15,002 nt of DNA from contig DJVR01000036.1 in the NCBI GenBank assembly GCA_002441285.1, forward strand, positions 1 to 15,002. Direction: 5' to 3'. A model generated the notes under the pieces. The model worked only from the letters and a program-made list of their open reading frames with translations, searched no databases and had not been told where the DNA came from. Origin of the DNA: Candidatus Atribacteria bacterium UBA6251. Its GTDB lineage: Bacteria > Atribacterota > Phoenicimicrobiia > Phoenicimicrobiales > Phoenicimicrobiaceae. This document shows, piece by piece, positions 1 to 6,519 of the stretch. How positions within the stretch are numbered: the first letter of the stretch is position 1; every line of letters begins with the position of its first letter. The position numbers and the translations under genes were made by a program.

Positions 1-62
1 GTGCATTTAAGTTTGGCCATTACCAAAAATAAAATAATACATTTTCTCTTTTTTTGAATGTT

Positions 63-99
63 ATGGATACCTCTATCTAAATAGGATAGAGGTATCCAT
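63..99 (-). other. Perfect 15-bp stem-loop downstream of the DctQ gene
   Basis: The 15-base arm at 63-77 is exactly complementary to the arm at 85-99, leaving a 7-base loop. It starts 21 bp past the DctQ stop codon. No T-run follows the stem on either strand, so it is not a classical intrinsic terminator. It may be a transcript-end or mRNA-stability structure. The rest of 1-119 holds no convincing gene: an ATG at position 20 on the minus strand opens a frame running off the edge, but it has no visible ribosome binding site. Confidence 0.6.
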
Positions 100-119
100 C
101 TATAAATTAATTTACTTAA

Positions 120-728
120 CTATTTATTAGGTATATCTAAATCTCCAAGAGCTTCTACTTCTTGTTCAACTTCTTGCTCTAAGCTTCTTGTAGGTATGGC
201 AGCTTTTCCTTTTTTTACAGTTAAAACAATTTCCCTAATTGCTTCAATTGTAAATAAAATCATCCCGATTGGCATAGCTATATAGACCACATACATGGGG
301 ATATGAAGAATTAGCGAAACTTCTGCTATTTCATAAAACATCCTTATCAGTTTTATTCCTTCCCAGGCGATAATTAAGCTAAACACTACACAAATTAAAT
401 TACCAATTATTAAAAATATAGTCTGTATCTTTTCTGGCATACGTCCATAAATAATATCAACTCTTATATGCCTTCCTTTTCTTAATCCATAAGCTATACC
501 AAAATAACAGACCAATACCAATAGATAATTTCCTAACTCCACTATACCTTTAGTGCTAATATGGGCTATTCTGGCAAAAACCTGATACCAAATAGTTAAA
601 ATAACCACCAGCAATAGCAGAGCGCTAAATTTTAAAGAAATATCTGAAAATTTATCTACCACGTTCCCTATTTTACCGTTTAACTGTCCAGAGTGACTAG
701 CTTTGTCTTCTGCTGATTTAGTATTCAT
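120..728 (-). CDS. dctQ: TRAP transporter small permease subunit, DctQ family
   Basis: Small membrane subunit of a tripartite ATP-independent periplasmic (TRAP) transporter, which takes up organic acids using the sodium or proton gradient. The 202-residue protein has four hydrophobic segments at about residues 33-54, 63-83, 102-123 and 143-167. After the second it carries the family-typical loop GRHIRVDIIYGRMP. Length and topology fit DctQ. The C-terminal tail is acidic and rich in Glu. The start is supported by an AGGAG-type ribosome binding site. It lies 30 bp after the DctP gene, so the two are surely co-transcribed. No start of the large DctM permease is visible in the 119 bp that remain to the left edge. 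DctM must lie further left or be encoded elsewhere. Confidence 0.9.
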   Translation of the reverse strand: MNTKSAEDKASHSGQLNGKIGNVVDKFSDISLKFSALLLLVVILTIWYQVFARIAHISTKGIVELGNYLLVLVCYFGIAYGLRKGRHIRVDIIYGRMPEKIQTIFLIIGNLICVVFSLIIAWEGIKLIRMFYEIAEVSLILHIPMYVVYIAMPIGMILFTIEAIREIVLTVKKGKAAIPTRSLEQEVEQEVEALGDLDIPNK

Positions 729-758
729 AAATAATCTCCTAAATTTAAGTAATTACTT

Positions 759-1793
759 TTATAATTTTTGGATTTTCATAATTAAATCATATATTGCAGG
801 ATCTTTCTCGGTAACTCTCTTCCAAAAATCTTCTATGTCTTTGCTCCACAGAGCATATTCTTCAGGAGTAGGTGTGTATATTTCTCCACCTCGCGCTTCG
901 ACAGCTTGTTTGGCTTTTAATTCATATACTGTAGCAACATATGCTGATTCCTTATAACTTTCTTTTTGTATTTTAGCAGTTACACTATTTATCACTTGCT
1001 GCAAATCCTCTGGTAATTTATCATAAAATTGCGCGTTCATTATTAAGATATTTGGGAATGTGCTAAGAGGAAATAAAAGGCAATAAGGCGCAATTTCGGA
1101 TAATTTTCTATCAACCAAGTGGCTCAGTGATGCTACACTGGCATTTAAAGTCCCTCTTTGTAAAGCCATATAAAGTTCAGCTCCGCTAACCATTCCTGAA
1201 CTTGCCCCGCAATATTCTTGAAAATACTGTGCCTGTTCAGGACTCATTGACCTTACTATTTTCCCTTTTAGATCAGAGGGCACATGCAACGGTGTAGTAG
1301 AAATGATTGCCATTTCCTCTCCACCGATACCCCATACCACCCAGCCTAATGGTTTAATGCCTTTATCTTCTATTTTACTAAAGAGATATTTTCCTATATC
1401 TCCTTCTATTAGTTTGATATATTTTTCTCTACCATTAATTACCATAGGAATCGTAAAGACTTTAAATTCTGGAACAATGGTTGCCGCATTAAAGGTATAT
1501 ACCGATCCCATTTCACAAGCACCAGTCTTGACAGCTGAAATCAATTTTGTATCATCATAAAGCTGCCCTCCTGGATATATTTCCACCTTTAACCGCCCAT
1601 CGGATTCCTCGTTAATCATCTTAGCCCAATTAGCATATTCTATACCCACATGATGAGTGGATGGTAAGCCATGAGCAAATCTTATTTTATATACCTTATT
1701 ATCATTTGCAAATACCAAGACAGACCCAAACAAGAGCGAAAAAACTAGGACTAACACCATAAAAATAACAAGTCTTTTTAACACCTTTGTCAT
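759..1793 (-). CDS. dctP: TRAP transporter substrate-binding protein, DctP family
   Basis: Extracytoplasmic solute-binding protein that delivers an organic acid to a TRAP permease. The 344-residue product starts with a basic then hydrophobic signal peptide (about residues 1-29, ending near VFA). The mature part begins with the family pattern KIRFAHGLPSTHHVG. The stretch LKGKIVRSM places Arg181 where DctP proteins carry the arginine that pairs with the ligand carboxylate. A perfect AAGGAGG site precedes the ATG. It follows the third small Cys-rich gene after 223 bp and is followed closely by DctQ. The ligand cannot be read from the sequence. A C4-dicarboxylate such as fumarate would suit the neighbouring glycyl radical enzyme, but that is an inference. 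Confidence 0.9.
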   Translation of the reverse strand: MTKVLKRLVIFMVLVLVFSLLFGSVLVFANDNKVYKIRFAHGLPSTHHVGIEYANWAKMINEESDGRLKVEIYPGGQLYDDTKLISAVKTGACEMGSVYTFNAATIVPEFKVFTIPMVINGREKYIKLIEGDIGKYLFSKIEDKGIKPLGWVVWGIGGEEMAIISTTPLHVPSDLKGKIVRSMSPEQAQYFQEYCGASSGMVSGAELYMALQRGTLNASVASLSHLVDRKLSEIAPYCLLFPLSTFPNILIMNAQFYDKLPEDLQQVINSVTAKIQKESYKESAYVATVYELKAKQAVEARGGEIYTPTPEEYALWSKDIEDFWKRVTEKDPAIYDLIMKIQKL

Positions 1794-1923
1794 TTTTAAT
1801 CCTCCTTTAATATTTTTTAAATTAATTCATCATTATATTATTACATTACTTTTCTATTTATTAAATCTATTTTATTTTGGAATGTCCTAATTTATCACCC
1901 CCTTTTTCCTTATTTATTTATAG

Positions 1924-1965
1924 GCCTATTTTCCAGTAATTTATTCACTTAATAATTAAATAGGC
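1924..1965 (-). other. Nested stem-loop between the small-subunit gene and dctP
   Basis: Eight-base arms GCCTATTT (1924-1931) and AAATAGGC (1958-1965) enclose an inner stem TTATT-cactt-AATAA. A 10-bp palindrome ATAGGCCTAT overlaps the left arm at 1920-1929. No T-run follows on the minus strand. It could be an RNA-processing or regulatory structure separating the glycyl radical enzyme genes from the transporter genes. I see no convincing promoter in 1794-2016. Confidence 0.35.
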
Positions 1966-2016
1966 ACATAAACAAAGGCTTAACCAAATTAATTGTTTTT
2001 ATCTACTACTATCATT

Positions 2017-2205
2017 TTAGCTGTGTTTTTTAGCAAAGAAATCTATTTTGGGACGGAATGATGGGCACCCATCATCTACAGAAACAACTTTCTTATCCTT
2101 CACAGACATTCTTTTCCAACAATATCCCTTCCCCTTATCTTCAACGTCTGGTTGAAATAAATCACAATTCTTACATACCATTTTATCGAATATACTTCTT
2201 CCCAT
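2017..2205 (-). CDS. Cys-rich small protein, probable third small subunit of the glycyl radical enzyme
   Basis: A 62-residue protein with cysteines at 11, 14, 29 and 47 (C-x2-C-x14-C-x17-C), followed by PSFRPK. This four-cysteine, roughly 60-residue build resembles the small subunits of benzylsuccinate synthase and related enzymes, which each bind one [4Fe-4S] cluster in a HiPIP-like fold and cap the large subunit. A GGGAG ribosome binding site precedes the ATG, 39 bp after the previous small gene. It is the third such gene in this operon, whereas the classical toluene operon has two (bssB and bssC). Additional small subunits have been described for alkylsuccinate synthases (Mas proteins), but I cannot assign a one-to-one match. 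The function in the complex is an inference from size, cysteines and position. Confidence 0.72.
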   Translation of the reverse strand: MGRSIFDKMVCKNCDLFQPDVEDKGKGYCWKRMSVKDKKVVSVDDGCPSFRPKIDFFAKKHS

Positions 2206-2244
2206 TTTTTATCTCCCTTTCTTTATTTTTCAGTTTTATTCAAA

Positions 2245-2463
2245 TTAAATTGTCTGTTCAACACTATCTTCCCAGCCCTTAGACTCCTCAAATTTATCAC
2301 ATATTGGATGATCTCCACTGATAAGCTTGCCTGGAATAAATTGTGTGGCAGCTTGGGTACTTGGTAAATCCTTTCTATTTACTGTACAAGTTCCTTTAAA
2401 AGGATTAGTAGGTGCAACCATAAAAAATTTACAATCTTTACAAGTTTTTACTTTATCTCCCAT
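2245..2463 (-). CDS. X-succinate synthase small subunit, BssB-like
   Basis: A 72-residue protein with cysteines at 8, 11, 26 and 55 (C-x2-C-x14-C-x28-C). The segment FIPGKLISGDHPICDKFEE, with its PGK and closing CDKFE, resembles the beta (BssB) subunit of benzylsuccinate synthase. In that family it binds a [4Fe-4S] cluster and regulates access to the glycyl radical domain during activation. It lies directly downstream of the large subunit, as bssB does in the canonical bssDCAB order. A clear AGGAGGG ribosome binding site precedes the ATG. The intergenic gap after the large-subunit gene (113 bp) contains a strong stem-loop that may tune relative expression. The subunit role is well supported by context and motif, the exact subfamily less so. 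Confidence 0.78.
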   Translation of the reverse strand: MGDKVKTCKDCKFFMVAPTNPFKGTCTVNRKDLPSTQAATQFIPGKLISGDHPICDKFEESKGWEDSVEQTI

Positions 2464-2512
2464 TTAATTTTACCCTCCTAAATTTTTTTTAAATATTTTG
2501 ATTGAATTCTAC

Positions 2513-2561
2513 GAGTGAGATAATGGTCATTAATTTTTATATAACAACTATTATCTCACTC
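2513..2561 (-). other. 12-bp stem-loop between the large- and small-subunit genes
   Basis: Perfect arms GAGTGAGATAAT (2513-2524) and ATTATCTCACTC (2550-2561), with a 25-base A/T-rich loop, start 15 bp past the large-subunit stop codon. On the transcribed strand no T-run follows, so full termination is unlikely. A stem at this point could protect the upstream message or reduce read-through into the small-subunit genes. Confidence 0.5.
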
Positions 2562-2576
2562 TTTTACTATTTTTTA

Positions 2577-5048
2577 TTATCCTGCTAATTCCTGCTCTGT
2601 TCGGGCAATTATCGTATCTTGAGCATATCTCGAAAGATCTACAAATCGTGCACTATAACCGGCAACCCTAACAATTAAGTCAGGATATTTTTCCGGATGT
2701 TTTTGAGCATCTTTCAGTTGTTCATGGTCACATACGTTAAACTGCACATGATCTATCCCCAGTCTATGCCAGGTTTTCATATAGGCATACCATAATGCAA
2801 AACCTTTATCGCTATTCATTGCATTATGATCTAATTTTTGATTAAGTAGGACCGCTTTCTGTAAACTATAATCAATCTTTGAACAGGAATTTAATACCGC
2901 CGTTGGACCTTTTTTATCACAACCAATATAAGGTGAGTTTCCTCCATCATCTAATACCTCTCCGTGTCTCCTCCCGTTAGGAGTTGCTCCAATCCTTGGT
3001 CCTAAACTCCAATATAACGCCACGTGTTGAGGAAGTGGTTTGTTATAGGACCCAAAAATATTGGTATGTTGCTTGAGTTCCAGGCTATGATACCTAAATA
3101 GATTTGCTGTTACCTCGTCTGCATAATCATCGTCATTCCCCCATTTTGGCGCATTCCAGAAGTCCAATCTCATATCCTCATAACCTTCCCAGTTAGCTCG
3201 AAGAGCCTTTACTAATTGTTCCATAGTATATTTCTTCTCTTCAAAGACCAATTTCTTTACCGCAGTTAAAGAATCTGCCACTACAATATCATCTATCACG
3301 TTAAACCAGGGGATACAATATTCTTCCCATTCAATGCCATCAAGCCCTCTTTCTACGCACTCATCATCAAGGCTGGAAAGAAATGGAGATTGATAGAACT
3401 TTGCTTCTAAATATCTTGTTAGATCTCTGCTCCTGGTAAGTGCCGCATGAACATATTGATATTGGACCTTATAAGCCTGCAACAAATCATCAAAAGTTTT
3501 AAATTTAGTAGGATCTCCGGTATGTGGTCCTAATTGCATATCGGTGTAAGAATAATCATAACCATCACTTAGAGCTAATTCCAGTAGTTTTGCAGTATAA
3601 GAGGAAAGTGCCCATCTGGTTCTTTGGCCACCATGTCTTCCTGATCTTCCCGGAGACATACATAAAGCCAGGCACCATCTTCTTGCCTCTCTCACAGGTT
3701 GTCCGCCAGTCCCCCCAAAACCTTCTACCAACGAATTAATTGCCACTTCATCATTTTTAATCGAGGGGAACCCCAGTCCTCTTCTTATACATTCATGCGC
3801 ATAACGGGCAGTTAGTTCGGGCATATTTTCGTGCCATCTAAGGCCTAAAGAAGGCTCAGTAGTCATAGCAGTTGCAGCTGCTTCCAATATGATGTTGGTC
3901 AGATCAGTGCAGGCAGTACTCCCATCAGGGTTTACACCTCCGATAGTGATAATAAAGAGGTCATTTGCCCCGGCGTGAATTTCTCTATATAATCTGCTCT
4001 TTATTACTCCATGTTCGGAAACCTTTAATCTATGCAAAACTACCAACTCTACCATTTCTTCCCTGGTCATAGGTTGCTCTTTCTTCTCTATACTCCTTTT
4101 GTAATAAGGATACCACATTGAATCCATCTTGCAGGCCATTCCGCTTCCATAACGCTCTAAAGATTGAACAACCAAATAGGTAAACCAATGGGTTTGCACT
4201 GCATCTCTAAAGCCTCGGCAAGGTTTCGACGGTGCATGATTACAAATATCAGCCATCATTAAAAGTTCTTCTTTTCTTTTGGAATCTTTCTCTTCTTCAG
4301 CCATATACCTTGCTAACCGGGCATATCTTTTGGTCCATCTCATTACCGCTTTATCGGCAATTATCATCGCTTTCCACTCATCCATCTTTTTGAGCAAAGT
4401 CATAGCTTCCGGTCCATTCCAGGGATTTTGGTGTAGAAATTCATCTTGGGCTTCTTTTAGCTTTTTCTCTATACGGGCTATTATTCCCTCTAAACCATCT
4501 TCTAATACAGTTTCATAGGCAGGAATCGGGCTTGAATAACCGGTTACGTACCCTGGTGATTCAAATGAAGTATTAGCATTTATAAGTTCTTTTTCCTCCT
4601 CGCTAATATATTTTTCCGCTTTAGCTTGAAGAGTATGAGGCTTCCACCATTCTGCAATTTCTCTAAATTCTTCTTTTTCATCAGGACAATATGGACTATT
4701 TAATAAATCAATATTTAAAAAATAGTTACTTTCCTGATAGATGGGCATAAGGTTGGGCTTCTCAGCATGATCCCCAACTAACAGCTCATGGTCCTTTATA
4801 AAAATAGTTATATTATCTAATACATTAGCTAAAGCTTTGGCTCTTCTTATAACCCACTCTTCACCATCTGTTTCCTTAAAAGATTGAGTCATATATCTAG
4901 CTCTTTCTATTCCTGCTTTGACTCCTTTTTCGACGTATTCTCCTCCTCTGGTATGTTTCCACCAAAGAGTATCTTTTAACTTTCTTGCTCGCTCAGTCAT
5001 CGGTTTAATCAATTCATCTTGTTTGTCTTTTTCTGTTATACCTTTCAT
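2577..5048 (-). CDS. Glycyl radical enzyme, X-succinate synthase (fumarate-adding) large subunit
   Basis: Large catalytic subunit of a glycyl radical enzyme, 823 residues. The thiyl-radical loop reads LCMSPG with the active cysteine at 463. The glycyl-radical motif RVAGYSA places the radical glycine at 797, 26 residues from the C terminus. CMSPG is typical of the benzylsuccinate synthase (BssA), alkylsuccinate synthase (AssA/MasD) and naphthylmethylsuccinate synthase branch, unlike the GCVEP loop of diol dehydratase and choline lyase. Arg478, 15 residues after the Cys, matches the spacing of the fumarate-binding Arg in BssA. The family adds a C-H substrate across the double bond of fumarate. 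BssA is slightly longer (about 865). An AGGAGG site precedes the ATG. Activase and small-subunit genes flank it. The hydrocarbon or aromatic substrate is not readable, and no CoA-ligase or mutase genes are in view. Other aryl-type glycyl radical lyases are the main alternative. Confidence 0.9.
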   Translation of the reverse strand: MKGITEKDKQDELIKPMTERARKLKDTLWWKHTRGGEYVEKGVKAGIERARYMTQSFKETDGEEWVIRRAKALANVLDNITIFIKDHELLVGDHAEKPNLMPIYQESNYFLNIDLLNSPYCPDEKEEFREIAEWWKPHTLQAKAEKYISEEEKELINANTSFESPGYVTGYSSPIPAYETVLEDGLEGIIARIEKKLKEAQDEFLHQNPWNGPEAMTLLKKMDEWKAMIIADKAVMRWTKRYARLARYMAEEEKDSKRKEELLMMADICNHAPSKPCRGFRDAVQTHWFTYLVVQSLERYGSGMACKMDSMWYPYYKRSIEKKEQPMTREEMVELVVLHRLKVSEHGVIKSRLYREIHAGANDLFIITIGGVNPDGSTACTDLTNIILEAAATAMTTEPSLGLRWHENMPELTARYAHECIRRGLGFPSIKNDEVAINSLVEGFGGTGGQPVREARRWCLALCMSPGRSGRHGGQRTRWALSSYTAKLLELALSDGYDYSYTDMQLGPHTGDPTKFKTFDDLLQAYKVQYQYVHAALTRSRDLTRYLEAKFYQSPFLSSLDDECVERGLDGIEWEEYCIPWFNVIDDIVVADSLTAVKKLVFEEKKYTMEQLVKALRANWEGYEDMRLDFWNAPKWGNDDDYADEVTANLFRYHSLELKQHTNIFGSYNKPLPQHVALYWSLGPRIGATPNGRRHGEVLDDGGNSPYIGCDKKGPTAVLNSCSKIDYSLQKAVLLNQKLDHNAMNSDKGFALWYAYMKTWHRLGIDHVQFNVCDHEQLKDAQKHPEKYPDLIVRVAGYSARFVDLSRYAQDTIIARTEQELAG

Positions 5049-5104
5049 TTTTTTAACCTCCTAAATAAATTTAAAATATTTCGCAAAATAAAATATCCTC
5101 CAAA

Positions 5105-5278
5105 TTATTTTTTCTCAAATCTATCACAAGCTGGCATATCTTCCTTAACTGGTCGTAATGTCCAATACTTACATTTTTCATCCTGTTGTGGTAAAAAACA
5201 ATCTCCTTTACCTTCTGCATAATCCAAATCACTTTGTTTTAGTGGTTTGAAATTTTTACATTCTTTACAAACAGCCAT
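5105..5278 (-). CDS. X-succinate synthase small subunit, BssC-like by position
   Basis: A 57-residue protein starting MAVCKECKNF and ending PACDRFEKK, with cysteines at 4, 7, 27, 36 and 51. The size, the N-terminal CxxC and the late Cys match the gamma (BssC) or related small subunits that bind a [4Fe-4S] cluster on the large subunit. It sits between the activase and the large subunit, exactly where bssC lies in the bssDCAB order. The ending CDRFE resembles CDKFE of the downstream 72-residue protein, so it could belong to the BssB branch instead. The start is secure: a full TAAGGAGGTG ribosome binding site lies immediately upstream. The gap to the large-subunit gene is 56 bp. Because of its size it is easily missed in automated annotation. 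Confidence 0.82.
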   Translation of the reverse strand: MAVCKECKNFKPLKQSDLDYAEGKGDCFLPQQDEKCKYWTLRPVKEDMPACDRFEKK

Positions 5279-5386
5279 CTTTTCACCTCCTTACTTGTTA
5301 TTAATGAATCCTTACTGAAATACATCCCCAATCATAAAACTTTTATCATTATATGTTTATTAAATTACTAATCTAAAAAATTAAGC

Positions 5387-6331
5387 TTACTTTCCTACGC
5401 CAACAAGCCCTCCAACAGTTGTGGGGATATTATTCTTTTCTAAAAAATCTTTTATCCACTCTACCTCTTCTTTCTCCATAAATGGTTTACCTTTATAGGC
5501 ATAATTTGAACCTAAACCTAACTGAATATATTTCTTTTCTGCAGAATTATGAAAAGGTAGAAGATCTACCGCTATAATTGGATTTTCTAAAGCCTGAAGA
5601 TAATCAACCATCAGTTCAAAATTTTCTTTATTATCATTAAAGCCGGGGATAACTGGAACTCTAATTCTAATATTTGCTTTTATAGCAGACAATTTCTTTA
5701 AATTATCTAAAATAAGTTTATTATCTACCCCAATAAACTTTTTATGTATAGTCGGGTCCATACATTTTATATCATAAAGGAATAAATCGGTATATTCCGC
5801 TATTTCTTTTAAAATTTCCCATTTACTATGCCCGGAGGTTTCTACTGCGGTATGGATTAGTTCGGCCTTAAATCTCTTCAATAATTCAATACTATATTCC
5901 GGGGAGAATAAAGGATCGCCCCCACTTAGGGTGACTCCGCCATTTGAGGTTTCATAAAAAGCTTTATCTCTTAGAACTTCATCAACTACTTGGTTAATAG
6001 TTAAAGATTGCCCCACTCTTTCTAAAGCATTAGTAGGGCAAACTTCGATACACTTTAAACATTTATTACATTTTTCTCTATCTATTAAAATAGCTTCTTT
6101 TTTTGGAGATTCCCAGCTTATGGCTCCTTGGGGACAATTCTCTATACACCTCCCACACTGTTGACACTTATCTTCGTGGTAGTAAATATCTACTTCTGGA
6201 GATTTGGTTTCAGGGTTGTGACACCAGGGGCAATCTAAAGCACATCCTTTTAAAAATATTAAACTTCTTATTCCGGGACCATCATTAACACAATATCTTT
6301 GTATTTCAGTAATTAGAGGAACTTTAAGCAT
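5387..6331 (-). CDS. Glycyl radical enzyme activating protein (radical SAM), BssD-like
   Basis: Radical SAM enzyme that abstracts a hydrogen from the radical glycine (Gly797) of the large subunit. The 314-residue protein has the SAM-cluster motif C30-x3-C34-x2-C37 in KGCALDCPWCHNPE. An inserted ferredoxin domain with two [4Fe-4S] motifs follows (C56-C59-C62-C66 and C88-C91-C94-C98). GGDP at 137-140 is the SAM-binding element. The double-cluster insert is typical of activases for benzylsuccinate synthase, hydroxyphenylacetate decarboxylase and glycerol dehydratase, and is absent from the pyruvate formate-lyase activase. AAGGAGGAG precedes the ATG. It is the first gene of the operon, as bssD is, and follows a regulatory region with overlapping palindromes. 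The electron donor may be one of the flavoproteins encoded upstream (inference). Confidence 0.93.
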   Translation of the reverse strand: MLKVPLITEIQRYCVNDGPGIRSLIFLKGCALDCPWCHNPETKSPEVDIYYHEDKCQQCGRCIENCPQGAISWESPKKEAILIDREKCNKCLKCIEVCPTNALERVGQSLTINQVVDEVLRDKAFYETSNGGVTLSGGDPLFSPEYSIELLKRFKAELIHTAVETSGHSKWEILKEIAEYTDLFLYDIKCMDPTIHKKFIGVDNKLILDNLKKLSAIKANIRIRVPVIPGFNDNKENFELMVDYLQALENPIIAVDLLPFHNSAEKKYIQLGLGSNYAYKGKPFMEKEEVEWIKDFLEKNNIPTTVGGLVGVGK

Positions 6332-6366
6332 TTGTTACTCCTCCTTACATTTATTTATCAAATATT

Positions 6367-6398
6367 GCAAATATCATATTTGCAAATATCATATTTGC
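6367..6398 (-). repeat. Two overlapping 17-bp palindromes (15-bp tandem repeat) at the cluster 2 promoter
   Basis: The 15-base unit GCAAATATCATATTT occurs at 6367-6381 and 6382-6396, and a third partial copy begins at 6397. Each junction forms a perfect 17-bp palindrome, GCAAATAT-C-ATATTTGC, at 6367-6383 and 6382-6398. The block spans the proposed -35 and -10 of the activase operon, so a dimeric regulator bound here would block or reposition RNA polymerase. The bound protein is unknown. Confidence 0.7.
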
Positions 6399-6400
6399 AA
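6373..6400 (-). promoter_or_regulatory. Candidate promoter of the glycyl radical enzyme operon
   Basis: On the minus strand TTGCAA (6395-6400) and TATGAT (6373-6378) are separated by 16 bases, giving a reasonable sigma-A promoter. Transcription would begin near 6366, leaving a 5' leader of about 35 bases that contains the AAGGAGGAG site. Both boxes lie inside the palindrome block. Confidence 0.5.
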
Positions 6401-6414
6401 ATAGCGTTCACATC
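6394..6414 (-). promoter_or_regulatory. Candidate IclR-type operator upstream of the activase gene
   Basis: Read on the minus strand, this 21-bp stretch is GATGTGAA-CGCTA-TTTGCAAA. The left half matches the half-site of the perfect palindrome in front of the IclR gene (ATTGTGAA) at six of eight positions, and the 9-mer GATGTGAAC recurs upstream of the cluster 1 flavoenzyme. The right half is degenerate and overlaps the -35 box. The intact half-site lies around -40 to -48 from the proposed start, a position suited to an activator. Confidence 0.4.
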
Positions 6415-6422
6415 GTCATCTT

Positions 6423-6466
6423 AAAAAAAACCAACAAACTTTTTGACTTTTTTGTATTAATTTGTT
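6423..6466 (-). terminator. Weak possible terminator after the IclR-family gene
   Basis: Short A/T-rich arms (AACAAA and TTTGTT on the transcribed strand) are followed by GG and a run of eight T residues at 6430-6423. The stem is only 6 bp of weak pairs with a long loop, so termination would be inefficient. It is the only T-run after a possible hairpin in the 188 bp between the regulator and the activase gene. Confidence 0.25.
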
Positions 6467-6519
6467 ACATAATTAGTCATTTGATCATTATTTTTTAGAT
6501 AGTTTAGTAGTATAATTCA

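Noticed and set aside
1..20. Start of a further gene (ATG at position 20, minus strand)
   Set aside because: No ribosome binding site and only six codons in view; the first residues do not resemble DctM.
703..957. Open frame on the plus strand, 84 codons
   Set aside because: Antisense to the DctP and DctQ genes, no ribosome binding site and no recognisable protein features.
4279..4518. Open frame on the plus strand, 79 codons
   Set aside because: Lies wholly inside the glycyl radical enzyme gene on the opposite strand; composition is a shadow of that gene.
2577..5048. Large subunit as pyruvate formate-lyase or a diol dehydratase/choline lyase
   Set aside because: The active loop is CMSPG, not the CC pair of pyruvate formate-lyase or GCVEP of the dehydratase and lyase group, and small Cys-rich subunits are encoded beside it.
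6361..6404. CRISPR array
   Set aside because: Only two and a half 15-bp units directly adjoining each other with no spacers; it is a palindromic operator-like repeat.
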